Assembly: GCF_031180965.1 (NCBI RefSeq)
Contig: NZ_JAPSLH010000013.1
Location: 58,657-122,656 of the forward strand
DNA: 64,000 nucleotides
Direction: 5' to 3'
Origin: Chelativorans sp.
GTDB lineage: Bacteria; Pseudomonadota; Alphaproteobacteria; Rhizobiales; Rhizobiaceae
Shown here: in pieces, positions 11,465 to 20,559 of the stretch
Position numbering within the stretch: position 1 is the stretch's first letter
Layout: every line of letters begins with the position of its first letter
Notes under the pieces: model-generated
What the model was told of the DNA's origin: nothing
Seen by the model: the letters and a program-made list of their open reading frames with translations, nothing else
Databases searched by the model: none
Program-made: the position numbers and the translations under genes

Positions 11465-11679
11465 CGGCGCGCCGCGGCGGCGGCCGTTCTATTGTGTTGG
11501 CCGAACGGCTATCTAGCCGTGATGAACTGCATGAAGCCGGGGTGGCGCGGCGCCACATGGCAGGCCGCAGGTGGTGAGGTGATGCAAGTGGCCTCGGGCT
11601 TGAGCCCTGGGACCATGCCCGGACGGTGGTCGCGAAGGTCGGGCGCATGGCCAGCCGCGCCGGCACTGGAGCAAGTGGA

Positions 11680-11949
11680 ATGAACTGGATATCCCTCGCG
11701 GCGGTCTTCTTCATCATCTGGTGGCTGATGCTGTTCGTCTCGCTGCCATTCGGCTTGCGCACCCAGGATGACGAGAACGAACTGGTTCTGGGCACCACCT
11801 CCAGCGCGCCGCGCGGACCGCACATGCTGCGCGCGGTGATCCGCACAACCCTGCTCACGGCGGCCATCTTCGCCCTGTTCTATGTGCTGACGCGCGTGCT
11901 GGGATACTCGATCGACGACATCCCGCGCGTGGTTCCGGAGTTCCGCTGA
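11680..11949 (+). CDS. DUF1467 family membrane protein
   Basis: This is a small membrane protein of 89 residues, of a family that in Rhizobiales usually lies between mce and proS. It has two hydrophobic segments (ISLAAVFFIIWWLMLFVSLP and LLTAAIFALFYVLTRVLG) separated by a polar stretch with RTQDDENE. The ATG at 11680 is chosen because the family starts MNWxSxxAVFFIxWW; longer in-frame starts upstream code for unrelated residues. The function is unknown. Confidence 0.85.
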   Translation: MNWISLAAVFFIIWWLMLFVSLPFGLRTQDDENELVLGTTSSAPRGPHMLRAVIRTTLLTAAIFALFYVLTRVLGYSIDDIPRVVPEFR

Positions 11950-11961
11950 GGAAGAGGCTGC

Positions 11962-12130
11962 GCAAAAAAAAAGCAAGGCGCAAGCCTTGCAACTAGAACG
12001 CGTCGGTCCGATTCCGTTCTCTTAAACGGCGGCTGCGAGAGACCGCGCCAGGACCGTATCCTCCCAAGACTTTTGACCGCGTAATGAGAACGGATTGCCT
12101 TCCGCCCTCTTGTTTTTGTGAAAAACACAC
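11962..12130 (-). ncRNA. candidate structured small RNA
   Basis: No convincing protein is encoded on the minus strand between proS and the terminator at 11964-11990, yet that terminator needs a transcript. The interval has RNA-like pairing: a perfect 8-bp inverted repeat (CCGTTCTC 12014-12021 with GAGAACGG 12086-12093) encloses a small hairpin (AGGA 12050-12053 with TCCT 12059-12062). On the minus strand the hairpin displays GGGAGGA, a purine-rich seed-like sequence. The 5' end is not defined; 12130 is a guess. Assignment to a named family is not possible from sequence alone. Confidence 0.45.
11964..11990 (-). terminator. intrinsic terminator read on the minus strand
   Basis: A perfect 7-bp stem (GCAAGGC 11973-11979 and GCCTTGC 11984-11990) with a 4-nt loop is preceded on the plus strand by nine A residues (11964-11972). 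Read on the minus strand this is a stem followed by nine U residues, a textbook intrinsic terminator. On the plus strand no U tract follows, so it serves a minus-strand transcript. Confidence 0.8.
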
Positions 12131-12338
12131 TAGACCAAGTTTTGACTCAATGTCACGTGAAATCTTGCGTCTCGATGGTCGGATTGCTCGGTATGGTTGA
12201 CGCGACGGGGGTAGCTTCTGGCTGGACGGAGCGTTGGGCGAGCGCCGGGTTTTCAAGCTACCTTGAAATCGATATGAAGCCTTGCCACTGCCGCCGGGCG
12301 GAGTGATTCCGCCCGGCCTTTCCTCACGGGTCTTTTCC

Positions 12339-13667
12339 ATGCGAATGTCGCGTTTCTTCCTGCCCATCCTAAAGGAGAATCCCCGTGAGGCGGAGATCGT
12401 CTCACACCGGCTGATGCTGCGCGCCGGCATGATCCGGCAGCAGGCGGCCGGCAGCTTCTCCTGGCTCCCACTTGGAAAGCGCGTCCTCGACAAGGTCTGT
12501 CAGATCATTCGCGAGGAGCAGAACCGGGCAGGGGCGCAGGAGATCCTGATGCCGACAATCCAGTCCGCCGACCTCTGGATCGAAAGCGGGCGCTACAATG
12601 ACTACGGCAAGGAGATGCTGCGCATCCGTGACCGGCAGGATCGCGCCATGCTGTATGGCCCGACCAACGAGGAGATGGTGACGGACATCTTCAGGGCCTA
12701 TGTGAGGTCCTATAAGGACCTGCCGCTGAACCTCTATCACATACAATGGAAGTTCCGCGACGAGGTACGTCCGCGCTTTGGCGTAATGCGCAGCAGAGAA
12801 TTCCTGATGAAGGACGCCTACAGCTTCGATCTGGACTACGAGGGCGCACGGGCGGCCTATAATCGCATGTTCGTCGCCTATCTGCGAACGTTTGAGCGCA
12901 TGGGCCTGAAGGCGATCCCGATGCGGGCCGATACCGGCCCTATCGGCGGTGATCTGAGCCACGAATTCATCATCCTTGCTTCGACCGGCGAGAGCGCCGT
13001 CTTCTGCCACAAGGATTTCCTCGACCTGCCGGTGCCTCCGGCCGGCATCGATTTCGACAATGATGAGGAGATCGGCGGTGTGGTCGCCCAATGGACCGAG
13101 CCCTACGCCGCGACGGACGAGATGCATGATGAGGCGGCTTGGGCAGGTGTGCCGGAAGACAAGCGTCTGGCCGCGCGCGGCATCGAAGTGGGCCACATCT
13201 TCCACTTCGGTACAAAGTATTCAAAGCCGATGAAGGCGGCCGTGACCGGCCCTGACAGGCAGGAGCATTTCGTCTCCATGGGTTCGTACGGCATTGGCCC
13301 GAGCCGTCTTGCGGCCGCGATCATCGAGGCCAGTCATGACGAGAACGGCATCATCTGGCCAGAGGGCGTCGCTCCCTTCGAGATTGCCCTGATCAACATG
13401 AAGCCGGGCGATCGCGACTGCGACCGGGTCTGCGAGGAACTCTACGCGGGCATGACCTCCGCCGGCCGCGAGGTGCTTTACGACGATACCGATAGCCGTG
13501 CGGGCGCGAAATTTGCGACCGCCGATCTTATCGGCCTGCCTTGGCAGGTGATCGTCGGGCCGCGCGGCGTGGCCGCCGGGGAGGTGGAGGTGAAGAGCCG
13601 CGCAACCGGCGAACGGGAAAACCTACCCGTTTCGGCCCTTGCCGAGAGGTTCGGCGCGCGCCGATGA
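12339..13667 (+). CDS. proS: proline--tRNA ligase
   Basis: Class II aminoacyl-tRNA synthetase that charges tRNA-Pro. The start at 12339 gives 442 residues and the sequence [15 protein letters not shown], the usual start of the short alphaproteobacterial form, which lacks the editing insertion of E. coli ProS. Class II motifs are visible: motif 2 region [26 protein letters not shown] and motif 3 region [16 protein letters not shown]; the anticodon-binding domain follows. The stop overlaps the lolC start (ATGA), so translation is probably coupled. Confidence 0.97.
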   Translation: MRMSRFFLPILKENPREAEIVSHRLMLRAGMIRQQAAGSFSWLPLGKRVLDKVCQIIREEQNRAGAQEILMPTIQSADLWIESGRYNDYGKEMLRIRDRQDRAMLYGPTNEEMVTDIFRAYVRSYKDLPLNLYHIQWKFRDEVRPRFGVMRSREFLMKDAYSFDLDYEGARAAYNRMFVAYLRTFERMGLKAIPMRADTGPIGGDLSHEFIILASTGESAVFCHKDFLDLPVPPAGIDFDNDEEIGGVVAQWTEPYAATDEMHDEAAWAGVPEDKRLAARGIEVGHIFHFGTKYSKPMKAAVTGPDRQEHFVSMGSYGIGPSRLAAAIIEASHDENGIIWPEGVAPFEIALINMKPGDRDCDRVCEELYAGMTSAGREVLYDDTDSRAGAKFATADLIGLPWQVIVGPRGVAAGEVEVKSRATGERENLPVSALAERFGARR

Positions 13668-14947
13668 GCAAAGCCGCCGCGGCAAATGGGGGGATAAGGC
13701 CCTTTTCCTATTTCGAGCGCCTGGTCGCCTGGCGCTATCTGCGGTCGCGGCGCAAGGAAACGGTCGTTTCCATCATTGCCCTGATCTCCTTCCTAGGCAT
13801 CATGCTGGGCGTGGCCACACTTATCGTCGTCATGGCAGTGATGAACGGGTTCCGCGCCGAACTCATGTCCCGCATTCTCGGCGTCAACGGCCATATCATT
13901 GTGCAACCTTTGGATTCGCCGATGGACGACTATGAGGCGGTTGCCGGACGGATTGCGGAAGTGCCGGGCATCCGCTTCGCGATGCCGCTGGTGGAGGGGC
14001 AGGTTCTTGCATCCGGCCACAGCGGCGCCGGCACCGGCGCTCTCGTCCGGGGCATGCGGGCGGAAGACCTGACGAAGCTCGACATGGTCGCCGAGAATGT
14101 GCGCGTGGGCACGCTCGTAGATTTCGCCGCCGGGCAAGGGGTGGTGGTCGGCTCCCGCTTGGCGCAGAGCTTGGGGCTTGCTGTGGGGGATTCGATCACG
14201 CTCGTCGCCCCGGAAGGAGACGTGACGCCCTTCGGCACGACGCCGCGGGTGAAGGGATATCCGGTCACCGCCATCTTCGAGATCGGCATGTCCGAATACG
14301 ACGCCTCCATCATCTTCATGCCGCTCGAGCAGGCGCAACTCTTCTTCAACGCGTCGGGGCTGGCGCAGGCGATAGAGGTCTTCGTCGACGCGCCGGACGA
14401 GGTGGGCGCGCTGCGGCCTCTGATTGAGCAGGCTGCGCAACGCCCCGTCTCCATCACGGACTGGCGCCAGCGCAACCAGGCGCTCTTTTCCGCACTCGAG
14501 GTAGAGCGCAATGTGATGTTCATGATCCTGACGCTGATCGTGCTGGTCGCGGCGCTCAACATCATCTCCGGCATGATCATGCTGGTGAAGGACAAGGGGC
14601 ATGACATAGCCATCCTGCGCACGATGGGCGCGACGAGCGGCGCAATCATGCGCATTTTCATGATGGCCGGGGCTTCGATCGGCGTTGCCGGAACTCTTGC
14701 CGGCTTCATCCTTGGCACGCTGCTCTGCCTCAACGTGGAATCCATCCGTGAATTCTTCACCTGGCTGTCGGGGACAGTCATTTTCGATCCGGAAGTCTAT
14801 TTCCTAAGCCAGCTGCCGGCGGAGATGGAGACCGGAGAGACGATCTCGGTCGTGCTGATGGCGCTCGTCCTTTCCTTCCTGGCCACGATCATTCCCGCAT
14901 GGCGTGCCTCGCGCCTCGATCCCGTCGACGCATTGAGATACGAATGA
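13664..14947 (+). CDS. lolC: lipoprotein-releasing ABC transporter permease
   Basis: Membrane subunit of the LolCDE machine that extracts outer-membrane lipoproteins from the inner membrane and hands them to LolA. The 427-residue protein has one N-terminal membrane segment, a large periplasmic domain (residues about 50-270) and three C-terminal membrane segments with the FtsX-type block [20 protein letters not shown]. As is common in alphaproteobacteria, a single permease gene is present next to lolD, so it may act as a homodimer (LolF-like). It overlaps proS and lolD by ATGA junctions. Confidence 0.93.
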   Translation: MSKAAAANGGIRPFSYFERLVAWRYLRSRRKETVVSIIALISFLGIMLGVATLIVVMAVMNGFRAELMSRILGVNGHIIVQPLDSPMDDYEAVAGRIAEVPGIRFAMPLVEGQVLASGHSGAGTGALVRGMRAEDLTKLDMVAENVRVGTLVDFAAGQGVVVGSRLAQSLGLAVGDSITLVAPEGDVTPFGTTPRVKGYPVTAIFEIGMSEYDASIIFMPLEQAQLFFNASGLAQAIEVFVDAPDEVGALRPLIEQAAQRPVSITDWRQRNQALFSALEVERNVMFMILTLIVLVAALNIISGMIMLVKDKGHDIAILRTMGATSGAIMRIFMMAGASIGVAGTLAGFILGTLLCLNVESIREFFTWLSGTVIFDPEVYFLSQLPAEMETGETISVVLMALVLSFLATIIPAWRASRLDPVDALRYE

Positions 14948-15630
14948 CGCAGAGCGTATTGGAGCTGAGTTCCGTGGACCGGCACTATGTCCAGGGGCCG
15001 AATACGCTAACGATCCTGAAGGGCGCGGATTTTGCGCTCCGGTCGGGCGAGATCGTGGCGCTGGTGGCGCCCTCCGGCACCGGCAAGTCGACGCTGCTGC
15101 ATGTGGCCGGCCTGCTCGAATATCCCGACAGTGGCGACGTGATCCTCAACGGCCAGTCCTGCGCGTCGCTGTCCGACGACCGGCGCACGGCCATCCGGCG
15201 CAAGGAAATCGGCTTCGTCTACCAGTTTCATCACCTCCTGCCGGAGTTCACGGCACTGGAGAATGTGATGATGCCGCAGCTTATCGCCGGCCTCGGCGTG
15301 GCGGAGGCGAGGGAGCGCGCATCGCAGCTCCTCGCCTACATGAAGATCGGCCCGCGTGCGGAGCACCGCCCGTCCGAGCTTTCCGGCGGCGAGCAGCAGC
15401 GCGTGGCTATCGCCCGCGCCGTGGCCAACGCGCCCCTCGTGCTCCTGGCGGACGAGCCAACCGGCAATCTCGACCCCGCGACGGCTGGCTATGTCTTCGA
15501 GGCGCTGGAGGCGCTTGTACGCCATTCGGGCCTGGCCGCCCTCATCGCGACGCACAACGAGGAGCTGGCCTCGCGAATGGACCGCCGCATCACGCTTGTG
15601 GAAGGCCGCGTGGTCGAGTTGCCTCGCTAG
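14944..15630 (+). CDS. lolD: lipoprotein-releasing ABC transporter ATP-binding protein
   Basis: ATPase of the Lol lipoprotein-release complex. The 228-residue protein has a P-loop (APSGTGKST), the ABC signature [14 protein letters not shown], and Walker [14 protein letters not shown]. The ATG at 14944 overlaps the lolC stop and is preferred over an in-frame start at 14899 that would read through lolC. It is the last gene of the proS-lolC-lolD unit. Confidence 0.96.
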   Translation: MTQSVLELSSVDRHYVQGPNTLTILKGADFALRSGEIVALVAPSGTGKSTLLHVAGLLEYPDSGDVILNGQSCASLSDDRRTAIRRKEIGFVYQFHHLLPEFTALENVMMPQLIAGLGVAEARERASQLLAYMKIGPRAEHRPSELSGGEQQRVAIARAVANAPLVLLADEPTGNLDPATAGYVFEALEALVRHSGLAALIATHNEELASRMDRRITLVEGRVVELPR

Positions 15631-15652
15631 GCGTATTCTTCCTTTACCAGTT

Positions 15653-16018
15653 TCAGGGACTGCTCTTGTCCTGGTGGACGAGAATATTGACAAGCTTCCC
15701 GAAGGGGTCGCGGACATAGAAGCGCCGAACCCCCCAAGGCTCCTCGACCGGCCCATATTCGATCGGCACGCCCGCGTTGCTCATCCGCTCCAGCGCAGCA
15801 TCAAGATCGTCCACCTCGACCGACAGGTCTGGCACCGTGGTGCCTGAACCTCCCTCCGACGCGAAGCTGATCTGTGTCTGCATCATCTCGCCAGACCCAT
15901 AGGTGGCAATCCAGCCGAGATCCATCAGCAGATCGAGGCCAAGCACGTCCCGGTAAAAGCTCTCCGCTGCTGCGACCTGCTGCGTCGCGATATTTGCTAC
16001 GACTCTCTTCACCCTCAT
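15653..16018 (-). CDS. VOC family (glyoxalase/bleomycin-resistance-like) protein
   Basis: A 121-residue single-domain vicinal-oxygen-chelate protein. It has the two beta-alpha-beta-beta-beta modules: AESFYRDVLGLDLLMDLGW in the first and VRRFYVRDPFGKLVNILVH in the second, with SVEVDDLDAALERM in between. Such proteins dimerise and use metals for isomerase, dioxygenase or resistance functions; the substrate cannot be inferred. It is convergent with lolD with a 22-nt gap and stands alone. Confidence 0.85.
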   Translation of the reverse strand: MRVKRVVANIATQQVAAAESFYRDVLGLDLLMDLGWIATYGSGEMMQTQISFASEGGSGTTVPDLSVEVDDLDAALERMSNAGVPIEYGPVEEPWGVRRFYVRDPFGKLVNILVHQDKSSP

Positions 16019-16103
16019 CGCAACTCTCCCATAAAGGCCCGCCCCAAAGCTTCACCGACCGTTAACCCTTCGGCAAGCCTCCACCCCCTCTCCGATTCGA
16101 CAC

Positions 16104-16132
16104 TTGACGCGAACAATACCGGAACATATAGA
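16104..16132 (+). promoter_or_regulatory. sigma-70-like promoter
   Basis: TTGACG (16104-16109) and TATAGA (16127-16132) are separated by exactly 17 nt. It is the cleanest housekeeping promoter I see in the window and points at the small open frame at 16173. Confidence 0.65.
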
Positions 16133-16172
16133 GATCACATAAAGACCGATGGAATTGATCAAGGAGAAGACA

Positions 16173-16259
16173 ATGTCCCAAATCGCGCAAGATCTTGCTT
16201 CGCTGGTCGCCATGGGCTCGTTCCTTCTGGCGGTGTCCGCCTGGATCGCGGCCTTCTGA
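16173..16259 (+). CDS. small hydrophobic peptide (28 residues)
   Basis: A short open frame encodes MSQIAQDLASLVAMGSFLL followed by AVSAWIAAF. A Shine-Dalgarno AAGGAG (16161-16166) sits 6 nt upstream of the ATG, and a strong promoter lies 40 nt further up. An in-frame ATG at 16149 would extend it by eight residues but has a poorer ribosome-binding site. The peptide is one amphipathic-to-hydrophobic helix, so it may be a single-pass membrane peptide. Function unknown; coding status rests on promoter, ribosome site and composition only. Confidence 0.5.
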   Translation: MSQIAQDLASLVAMGSFLLAVSAWIAAF

Positions 16260-16415
16260 GTACCGTCGGGAAGGATGAAGCGCCATCACCGAATTCGTGT
16301 GAGCCGGACGGGCTACTATTCTCTACCAAAGCCGCCTCGAGTGACCGCAAGCGATAGCGTGGGCGTCAAAATCCATACCGCCGGCTCGCCGGCACTACTT
16401 CCAAGCGTCATCGCG

Positions 16416-17147
16416 TCAGGCAGTCGCCTCCAGGAGACTTTCGCGCACCGTCTGCACCGGGCCGAAGATTTCCTCGAACGCTTGCTTCAGCGCTATGTCG
16501 AAATCGGCCATGGTCACAGGCAGGCCGAGATCGACCAGGCTGGTGACGCCGAAACCGGGTATGCCGCAGGGCACGATACCCGAAAAATGCGCCAGCTCCG
16601 GCTCCACATTGACTGCAATGCCGTGAAACGACACCCACCGCCGCAGGCGGATGCCTATGGCGGCGATCTTGTCCTCCATGGGTGCGCCGTCCGGGAAAGG
16701 CGGCTTGTCCGGACGCACGACCCAGACGCCGACGCGGCCAGCTCGACGCTCGCCCTTTATGTTAAAGCGGGCCAGAGCGGCGATGATCCAGTCCTCGAGT
16801 GCGGTAACGAAGGCGCGCACATCTTCGGTGCGGCGCTTCAGGTCAAGCATGACATAGGCGACGCGCTGTCCGGGACCGTGATAGGTGTATTCGCCACCCC
16901 GGCCGGTCTGGTGGACCGGAAAGCGGCCGGGGTCCAACAGGTCCCGGGGATCGGCGCTTGTTCCCGCCGTATAGAGGGGAGGGTGCTCCACCAGCCAGAT
17001 GAGCTCGCTCTCCGTGCCTGCCCGAATCGTCTCCGCGCGGCTTTCCATCAGGGCTGTCGCCACCTCGTATGCGGTCAGCCCCGGCTCCACGCGCCATTCC
17101 ACCGGCTCGGCAGCGGATTTGGGCAAGAAGGTGGCTGCTTTAATCAT
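16416..17147 (-). CDS. lipB: lipoyl(octanoyl) transferase
   Basis: LipB moves octanoyl groups from acyl carrier protein to lipoyl domains, the first step of endogenous lipoate synthesis. From the ATG at 17147 the protein has 243 residues. Key features are the block [14 protein letters not shown] (residues 81-94), the catalytic lysine K160 in [20 protein letters not shown] and the catalytic cysteine C194 in [12 protein letters not shown] longer open frame starts at 17414 but would read through tRNA-Leu, so the downstream start is used. The divergent neighbour is tRNA-Leu. Confidence 0.95.
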   Translation of the reverse strand: MIKAATFLPKSAAEPVEWRVEPGLTAYEVATALMESRAETIRAGTESELIWLVEHPPLYTAGTSADPRDLLDPGRFPVHQTGRGGEYTYHGPGQRVAYVMLDLKRRTEDVRAFVTALEDWIIAALARFNIKGERRAGRVGVWVVRPDKPPFPDGAPMEDKIAAIGIRLRRWVSFHGIAVNVEPELAHFSGIVPCGIPGFGVTSLVDLGLPVTMADFDIALKQAFEEIFGPVQTVRESLLEATA

Positions 17148-17247
17148 GATCCATGCTCCGGCACATTGAGTTTCCGACCCTGCGTCGGGCGCGCGGACGG
17201 AGGTTAGCAGGCGCCAGCGCTTTTCAGCATATTTGCGCTCGGCAGGC

Positions 17248-17276
17248 TTGTTTCGCCAGGGGTGATTTGCTACATG
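17248..17276 (+). promoter_or_regulatory. possible tRNA-Leu promoter
   Basis: TTGTTT (17248-17253) and TACATG (17271-17276) are 17 nt apart, and the tRNA begins 35 nt downstream. The match to consensus is moderate. Confidence 0.4.
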
Positions 17277-17311
17277 CGCCGTGGCCGGTCTGACCCGGCC
17301 TTTCGTTGCGT

Positions 17312-17396
17312 GCGGTCGTGGCGGAATTGGTAGACGCGCAGCGTTGAGGTCGCTGTGGGGCAACCCGTGGAAGTTCGAGTCTTCTCGACCGCACCA
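17312..17396 (+). tRNA. tRNA-Leu (anticodon GAG)
   Basis: The cloverleaf is complete: acceptor stem GCGGTCG with CGACCGC, anticodon stem CAGCG/CGCTG around the loop TTGAGGT (anticodon GAG, reading CTC/CTT), a class II variable arm (GTGGGGCAACCC), T stem GGAAG/CTTCT with TTCGAGT, and an encoded CCA. Its 3' end lies 24 nt from a broken integrase gene, so it is a likely former attachment site. Confidence 0.96.
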
Positions 17397-17419
17397 GCTA
17401 ATTTCCATGGCCATTGATA

Positions 17420-18100
17420 TTACTGCTCTTTAGGCTTTTCCCCGCACCTGATGGTCAGGGTGCGGGCGTTGGGCGTTCTTGATCTTTCCGCCGCGAGTTT
17501 TGCAAGCCGCTTCCGGTCTGCTGTCCTGGTGTAGTGGCTCGCCATGGCGCCACCAGACCAGCCGAAGAGAGCTTCAAGCTCCGCCACCGTTGCTCCGGCC
17601 TCTGCTGCCCTCGTCGCACCGATCTTCCTCACGCCGTGTGCTGATTTCCCATTGAGCCCCCACTTCATTGCAGGCCCGGCGGAAGTGTTACCAAATGTCT
17701 CTTGGTCAGCGGCCGACCATTCTCTCCGACAATGAGGGCTAGATCTGCAGTTGGGCTGGCCGCAAAGTCTCCTCCACGGCGGGCAGGATGGGAATGCTGA
17801 CTCCGTCCCTGTCTTCTCTGTCCGAATGGTCGCCACCCCGTCCTTCATGTGCTGCCTGCCAAGCGTACAGCATCGCCGCGATTGAGTCCGGTGTATAGAA
17901 GGAGTGCAGCCAAACGCGCTCCTTGGTGCCCTCTGGCCACCGCTCGTCGAAGTCTGAACGTCATCCTCGCTCCGGGCCTCGAGCCCTCCGCTCTTGGGTC
18001 CCGCCGGGTTCTTCACGCCGGCAGTCGGATGGCCTGCGACCCAGTTCCGTCTCGGGCACGAGGACGGCATAAACCCGCAACCACGAACGAAATACACGGC
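17420..18100 (-). pseudogene. tyrosine recombinase (phage-type integrase), frameshifted remnant
   Basis: The C-terminal catalytic part reads in one frame: GKSAHGVRKIGATRAAEAGA, then ELEALFGWSGGAMASHYTRTADRKRLAK, which includes the HxxR box and the catalytic tyrosine (YTR) of tyrosine recombinases. Upstream, GRQHMKDGVATIRTEKTGTE matches the family's central block. Between these the expected sequence jumps frames: GVSIPILPAVEETL and WFRRACNEV appear in other frames, and a stop codon follows the first of these. At least two frameshifts are therefore needed and the gene is dead. It points towards tRNA-Leu, as integrases of tRNA-borne islands do. The N-terminal end is not recognisable; 18100 is approximate. 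Confidence 0.8.
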
Positions 18101-18450
18101 GTGTTCTACTCCGCCGCCACTCCGGCGGGCGCCGTGCACCACGCGATCTTAGCGGCACATTGCAAGCCGCTGCTTGCGGAGAGCTGCCACGGCATCGGCA
18201 TGCTCGGCGCTACCGGCGAGGCAAACTCCTTCGGCCTCGCTGAGCGCCAACCGATGTTGAATGACGCCTTCGAAGCGGGAATTGAACCTTCCAGGGTGCT
18301 GCCCGGCGCGGCCCAGACGGGCGTTGCCGACACACTGGTACTCACTCGGCACGCCGTCATCGCGGGGTGGGGGGTGGTGCTGCTGCCGCCATTCTACTGC
18401 AAGGGCGTGAGCGAAGAAGGCATGTTCCGCTTCTATGGTCAAACGGCTAT
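18095..18450 (+). pseudogene. DapA-family (dihydrodipicolinate synthase/N-acetylneuraminate lyase) fragment
   Basis: The frame reads HGVFYSAATPAG at 18095, then AHCKPLLAESCHGIGMLGATGEANSFGLAERQ, then GVADTLVLTRHAV and VVLLPPFYCKGVSEEGMFRFY. This follows the first 130 or so residues of DapA-family aldolases, including the G-T-T-G-E substrate loop (here GATGE). After about 18440 the family match is lost, so the catalytic lysine part of the barrel is missing. There is no plausible start codon, and the open frame simply joins unrelated sequence upstream. It lies divergently from the broken integrase in the same decayed island. Confidence 0.7.
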
Positions 18451-18669
18451 GCCGGCATTGGCATCGCGCGCTGGTGGGACGCAATCTTGTGCGCGCTGTT
18501 GGATGGCACGAAACAGCTCGAGCTTGATGGCGATCTGTCGACGGGAGGAATTTCCGGACGGACTATCTCCCATACGCCCTATCTGCGGTACCGAGACTCT
18601 CGTAGATTCATTTGACGCCGCCCCGATGATTTGTAGGGGCGGCGTGGGGTTGCATCGTGTTGGTGTCCG

Positions 18670-20397
18670 CTAGCTGGCCACGAGCTCGATGTGACGGCAG
18701 GCCTGCCGCAGCGCTGAGACAAGGCGGTTCTGGCCGCGCACGAGCTGCGTCTTGGCAAAGCCGAGCGTCGTTTCGTCGAAGCGGTCGAGGTCTGCGGCCG
18801 CGGCGATCGAGGGCAGGGGCGGGATCGTGAGCGCCGGGTCGTGCCGGAAGCGGTTCACGCGTGTGAAGTTGATTGGCACCAGGATGCGTGCCAGATCCTG
18901 GATCACCTGGTTCGCCGCCTTGGGCTCGATCTGTCCTGACTTCACGCGGGCATAAAAGCCTTCGAGCGCTGTCGAAAGCTCTTCGACGGCCTTTTTCGAG
19001 AGCGACAGGTCGAAGCGGCTCCCCGCCTTGGCCTGGTAATCGGCCACGGTCTCAGCAAACTCGCGCGCCGTCGCGCGCCAGTCGAAGGGCAGGATCTCGG
19101 CATTGGCGTTGCGCAGCACGGCGAGCAGGTAGACCTTGATGTCGCGCAGGAGGACCTCCTTGTCGGCGATCTCCAGCGTGTCGTTCTCCGTGTGCCAGGC
19201 GATGTTCCCGCCGCAGCCGCCGACCGTGTAGTAGCCCTTCTCCTCGCGCAGAGCGTTGGTCATGGTCGAGGACAGCATCAGATAGCTGGAGATGCCGATA
19301 TTGTTGAAGGAGTAGTCGCCCGCCCGATGCGGCCGCTCGCACTCGATCGACTTGCCGGTGACATCGCGGATGACCTGAGCCAGGAAGCCCTCGGTCTCGG
19401 TCATGACCGACAGGTTGATGAACTCGGTCGCCCAGCGGCAGCCGGGGCTGTCGCAGTTCACCTGTGCTACCGCGTTCTGCTCCAGATTGAGCGCGAAAGT
19501 GTCGGAGAACCAGGTGGAGCCGGCATAGCGGCCGGTGGAATGGCCCGGCCACCAGCAGATGCGCACGGAGCGCTTGAGCTTGTCGCGGTTCTGCCAGAGC
19601 ACGCGGGCGATTTCCAGGAGCGTTGCGTCGCCCGTGGCGTTGTCGCCCACGCCCACGTCCCAGCTGTCGAGATGCCCGTGCAGGAGCACGTATTTCTCGG
19701 GCTCCTCCGTGCCGGGGATGAAGACTTCCGGCAGCTTGGAGGTGTACCAGCCTTCCTCCATCTCGGTGAAGATCGTGACGCTTCCGCCGCGATCGGCGAT
19801 GTCGGCCAGCGCCTCGCCGTCGGGCTTGTTGACGGCCACCGCCGGGATCTTCGGCTTGCGCGGCAGGTCGTCCAGATCGGGCGTGCCCCAGATGGTCGTG
19901 CAGATGCCCCAGTGGATGTCCACGCCGGGATTGATGCCGATCACGCCGATGGCGCCGATCTCCTCGAACTGGGAAACGAGTCCGGGGCTCGCGAAACCTT
20001 CGGAGATGACGATCTTGCCGCGCACGCGGTCGGCCAGCTCCTGCGTAGTCTCGATCTTCTGCTCGAACATGTCGGTAATCATCGCGTTGTGGCGCGCGCC
20101 GACATAGACAAGCTGGCCCTTGAGCCCGTTGCGAGCATCCGCGCTGTAGGCCGGCGGCTTGGCGCGGAAGGTCTTGCCGTCGGCTTCAACCCGCGCCTGG
20201 CCGGGAAGGCTGAGATAGAGGCTCGGCTCGTGGACCTTCACCTCCACGCCATGCTTGCGCAGGCGAGAGACGACCTCATCCATGCCGCGGTTCACGTCCG
20301 TCGGGTGCTCGCGCTTGAAGGTGGAAAAGCTTTCGACCAGCCCCCACGGCTCATCCAGCGAAACCGCAGCAAGAATTTCCTTCTCGATGTTTTCCAT
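18670..20397 (-). CDS. M28 family zinc peptidase-like protein with PA domain
   Basis: The 575-residue protein has no signal peptide. An N-terminal part and a PA-like insert (residues about 100-210, VRGKIVISEGFASPG) precede an M28 peptidase domain. Metal ligands expected from the family are visible: H242 in HGHLDSWD, D252 in GDNATGD, D316 in VNCDSPG and H402 in AWHTENDT. The stretch that normally holds the two adjacent glutamates (catalytic base and metal ligand) reads WWPGHSTGRYAGS (282-294), with no glutamate. It may hydrolyse a peptide or amide outside the usual M28 mechanism, or have lost peptidase activity. It is transcribed in the same direction as the iclR gene upstream and lies next to the hydantoin-type genes. 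Confidence 0.8.
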   Translation of the reverse strand: MENIEKEILAAVSLDEPWGLVESFSTFKREHPTDVNRGMDEVVSRLRKHGVEVKVHEPSLYLSLPGQARVEADGKTFRAKPPAYSADARNGLKGQLVYVGARHNAMITDMFEQKIETTQELADRVRGKIVISEGFASPGLVSQFEEIGAIGVIGINPGVDIHWGICTTIWGTPDLDDLPRKPKIPAVAVNKPDGEALADIADRGGSVTIFTEMEEGWYTSKLPEVFIPGTEEPEKYVLLHGHLDSWDVGVGDNATGDATLLEIARVLWQNRDKLKRSVRICWWPGHSTGRYAGSTWFSDTFALNLEQNAVAQVNCDSPGCRWATEFINLSVMTETEGFLAQVIRDVTGKSIECERPHRAGDYSFNNIGISSYLMLSSTMTNALREEKGYYTVGGCGGNIAWHTENDTLEIADKEVLLRDIKVYLLAVLRNANAEILPFDWRATAREFAETVADYQAKAGSRFDLSLSKKAVEELSTALEGFYARVKSGQIEPKAANQVIQDLARILVPINFTRVNRFRHDPALTIPPLPSIAAAADLDRFDETTLGFAKTQLVRGQNRLVSALRQACRHIELVAS

Positions 20398-20559
20398 TCG
20401 CGAAGCTCCGTCCGTTTCGGTGAGTAAAACACCGTTTCTAGTTGGCTCTGGAGGCTAGCAGAGGCATTTCCGGCTCGCAAGTGTCAGCCGGGAGCGGCGC
20501 CAAGAGCGAAGCACCCGAACGGGTGCTGCGGCTTCAGTTGGGAGGAGGGCGAGAAAGAG

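Noticed and set aside
12118..12306. A 62-residue plus-strand frame ahead of proS as a leader peptide
   Set aside because: No ribosome-binding site and no proline or other attenuation-type codon run; it overlaps the candidate minus-strand RNA and ends within the proS leader.
17148..17414. A longer LipB starting at 17414
   Set aside because: The extension translates tRNA-Leu and its promoter (GREDSNFHG... is the usual false translation of a tRNA), so the ATG at 17147 is correct.
17396..20500. A second copy of the tRNA-Leu 3' end marking the far edge of an integrated element
   Set aside because: I scanned by eye for the T-arm/acceptor sequence downstream and found no copy, so no right attachment site can be claimed.
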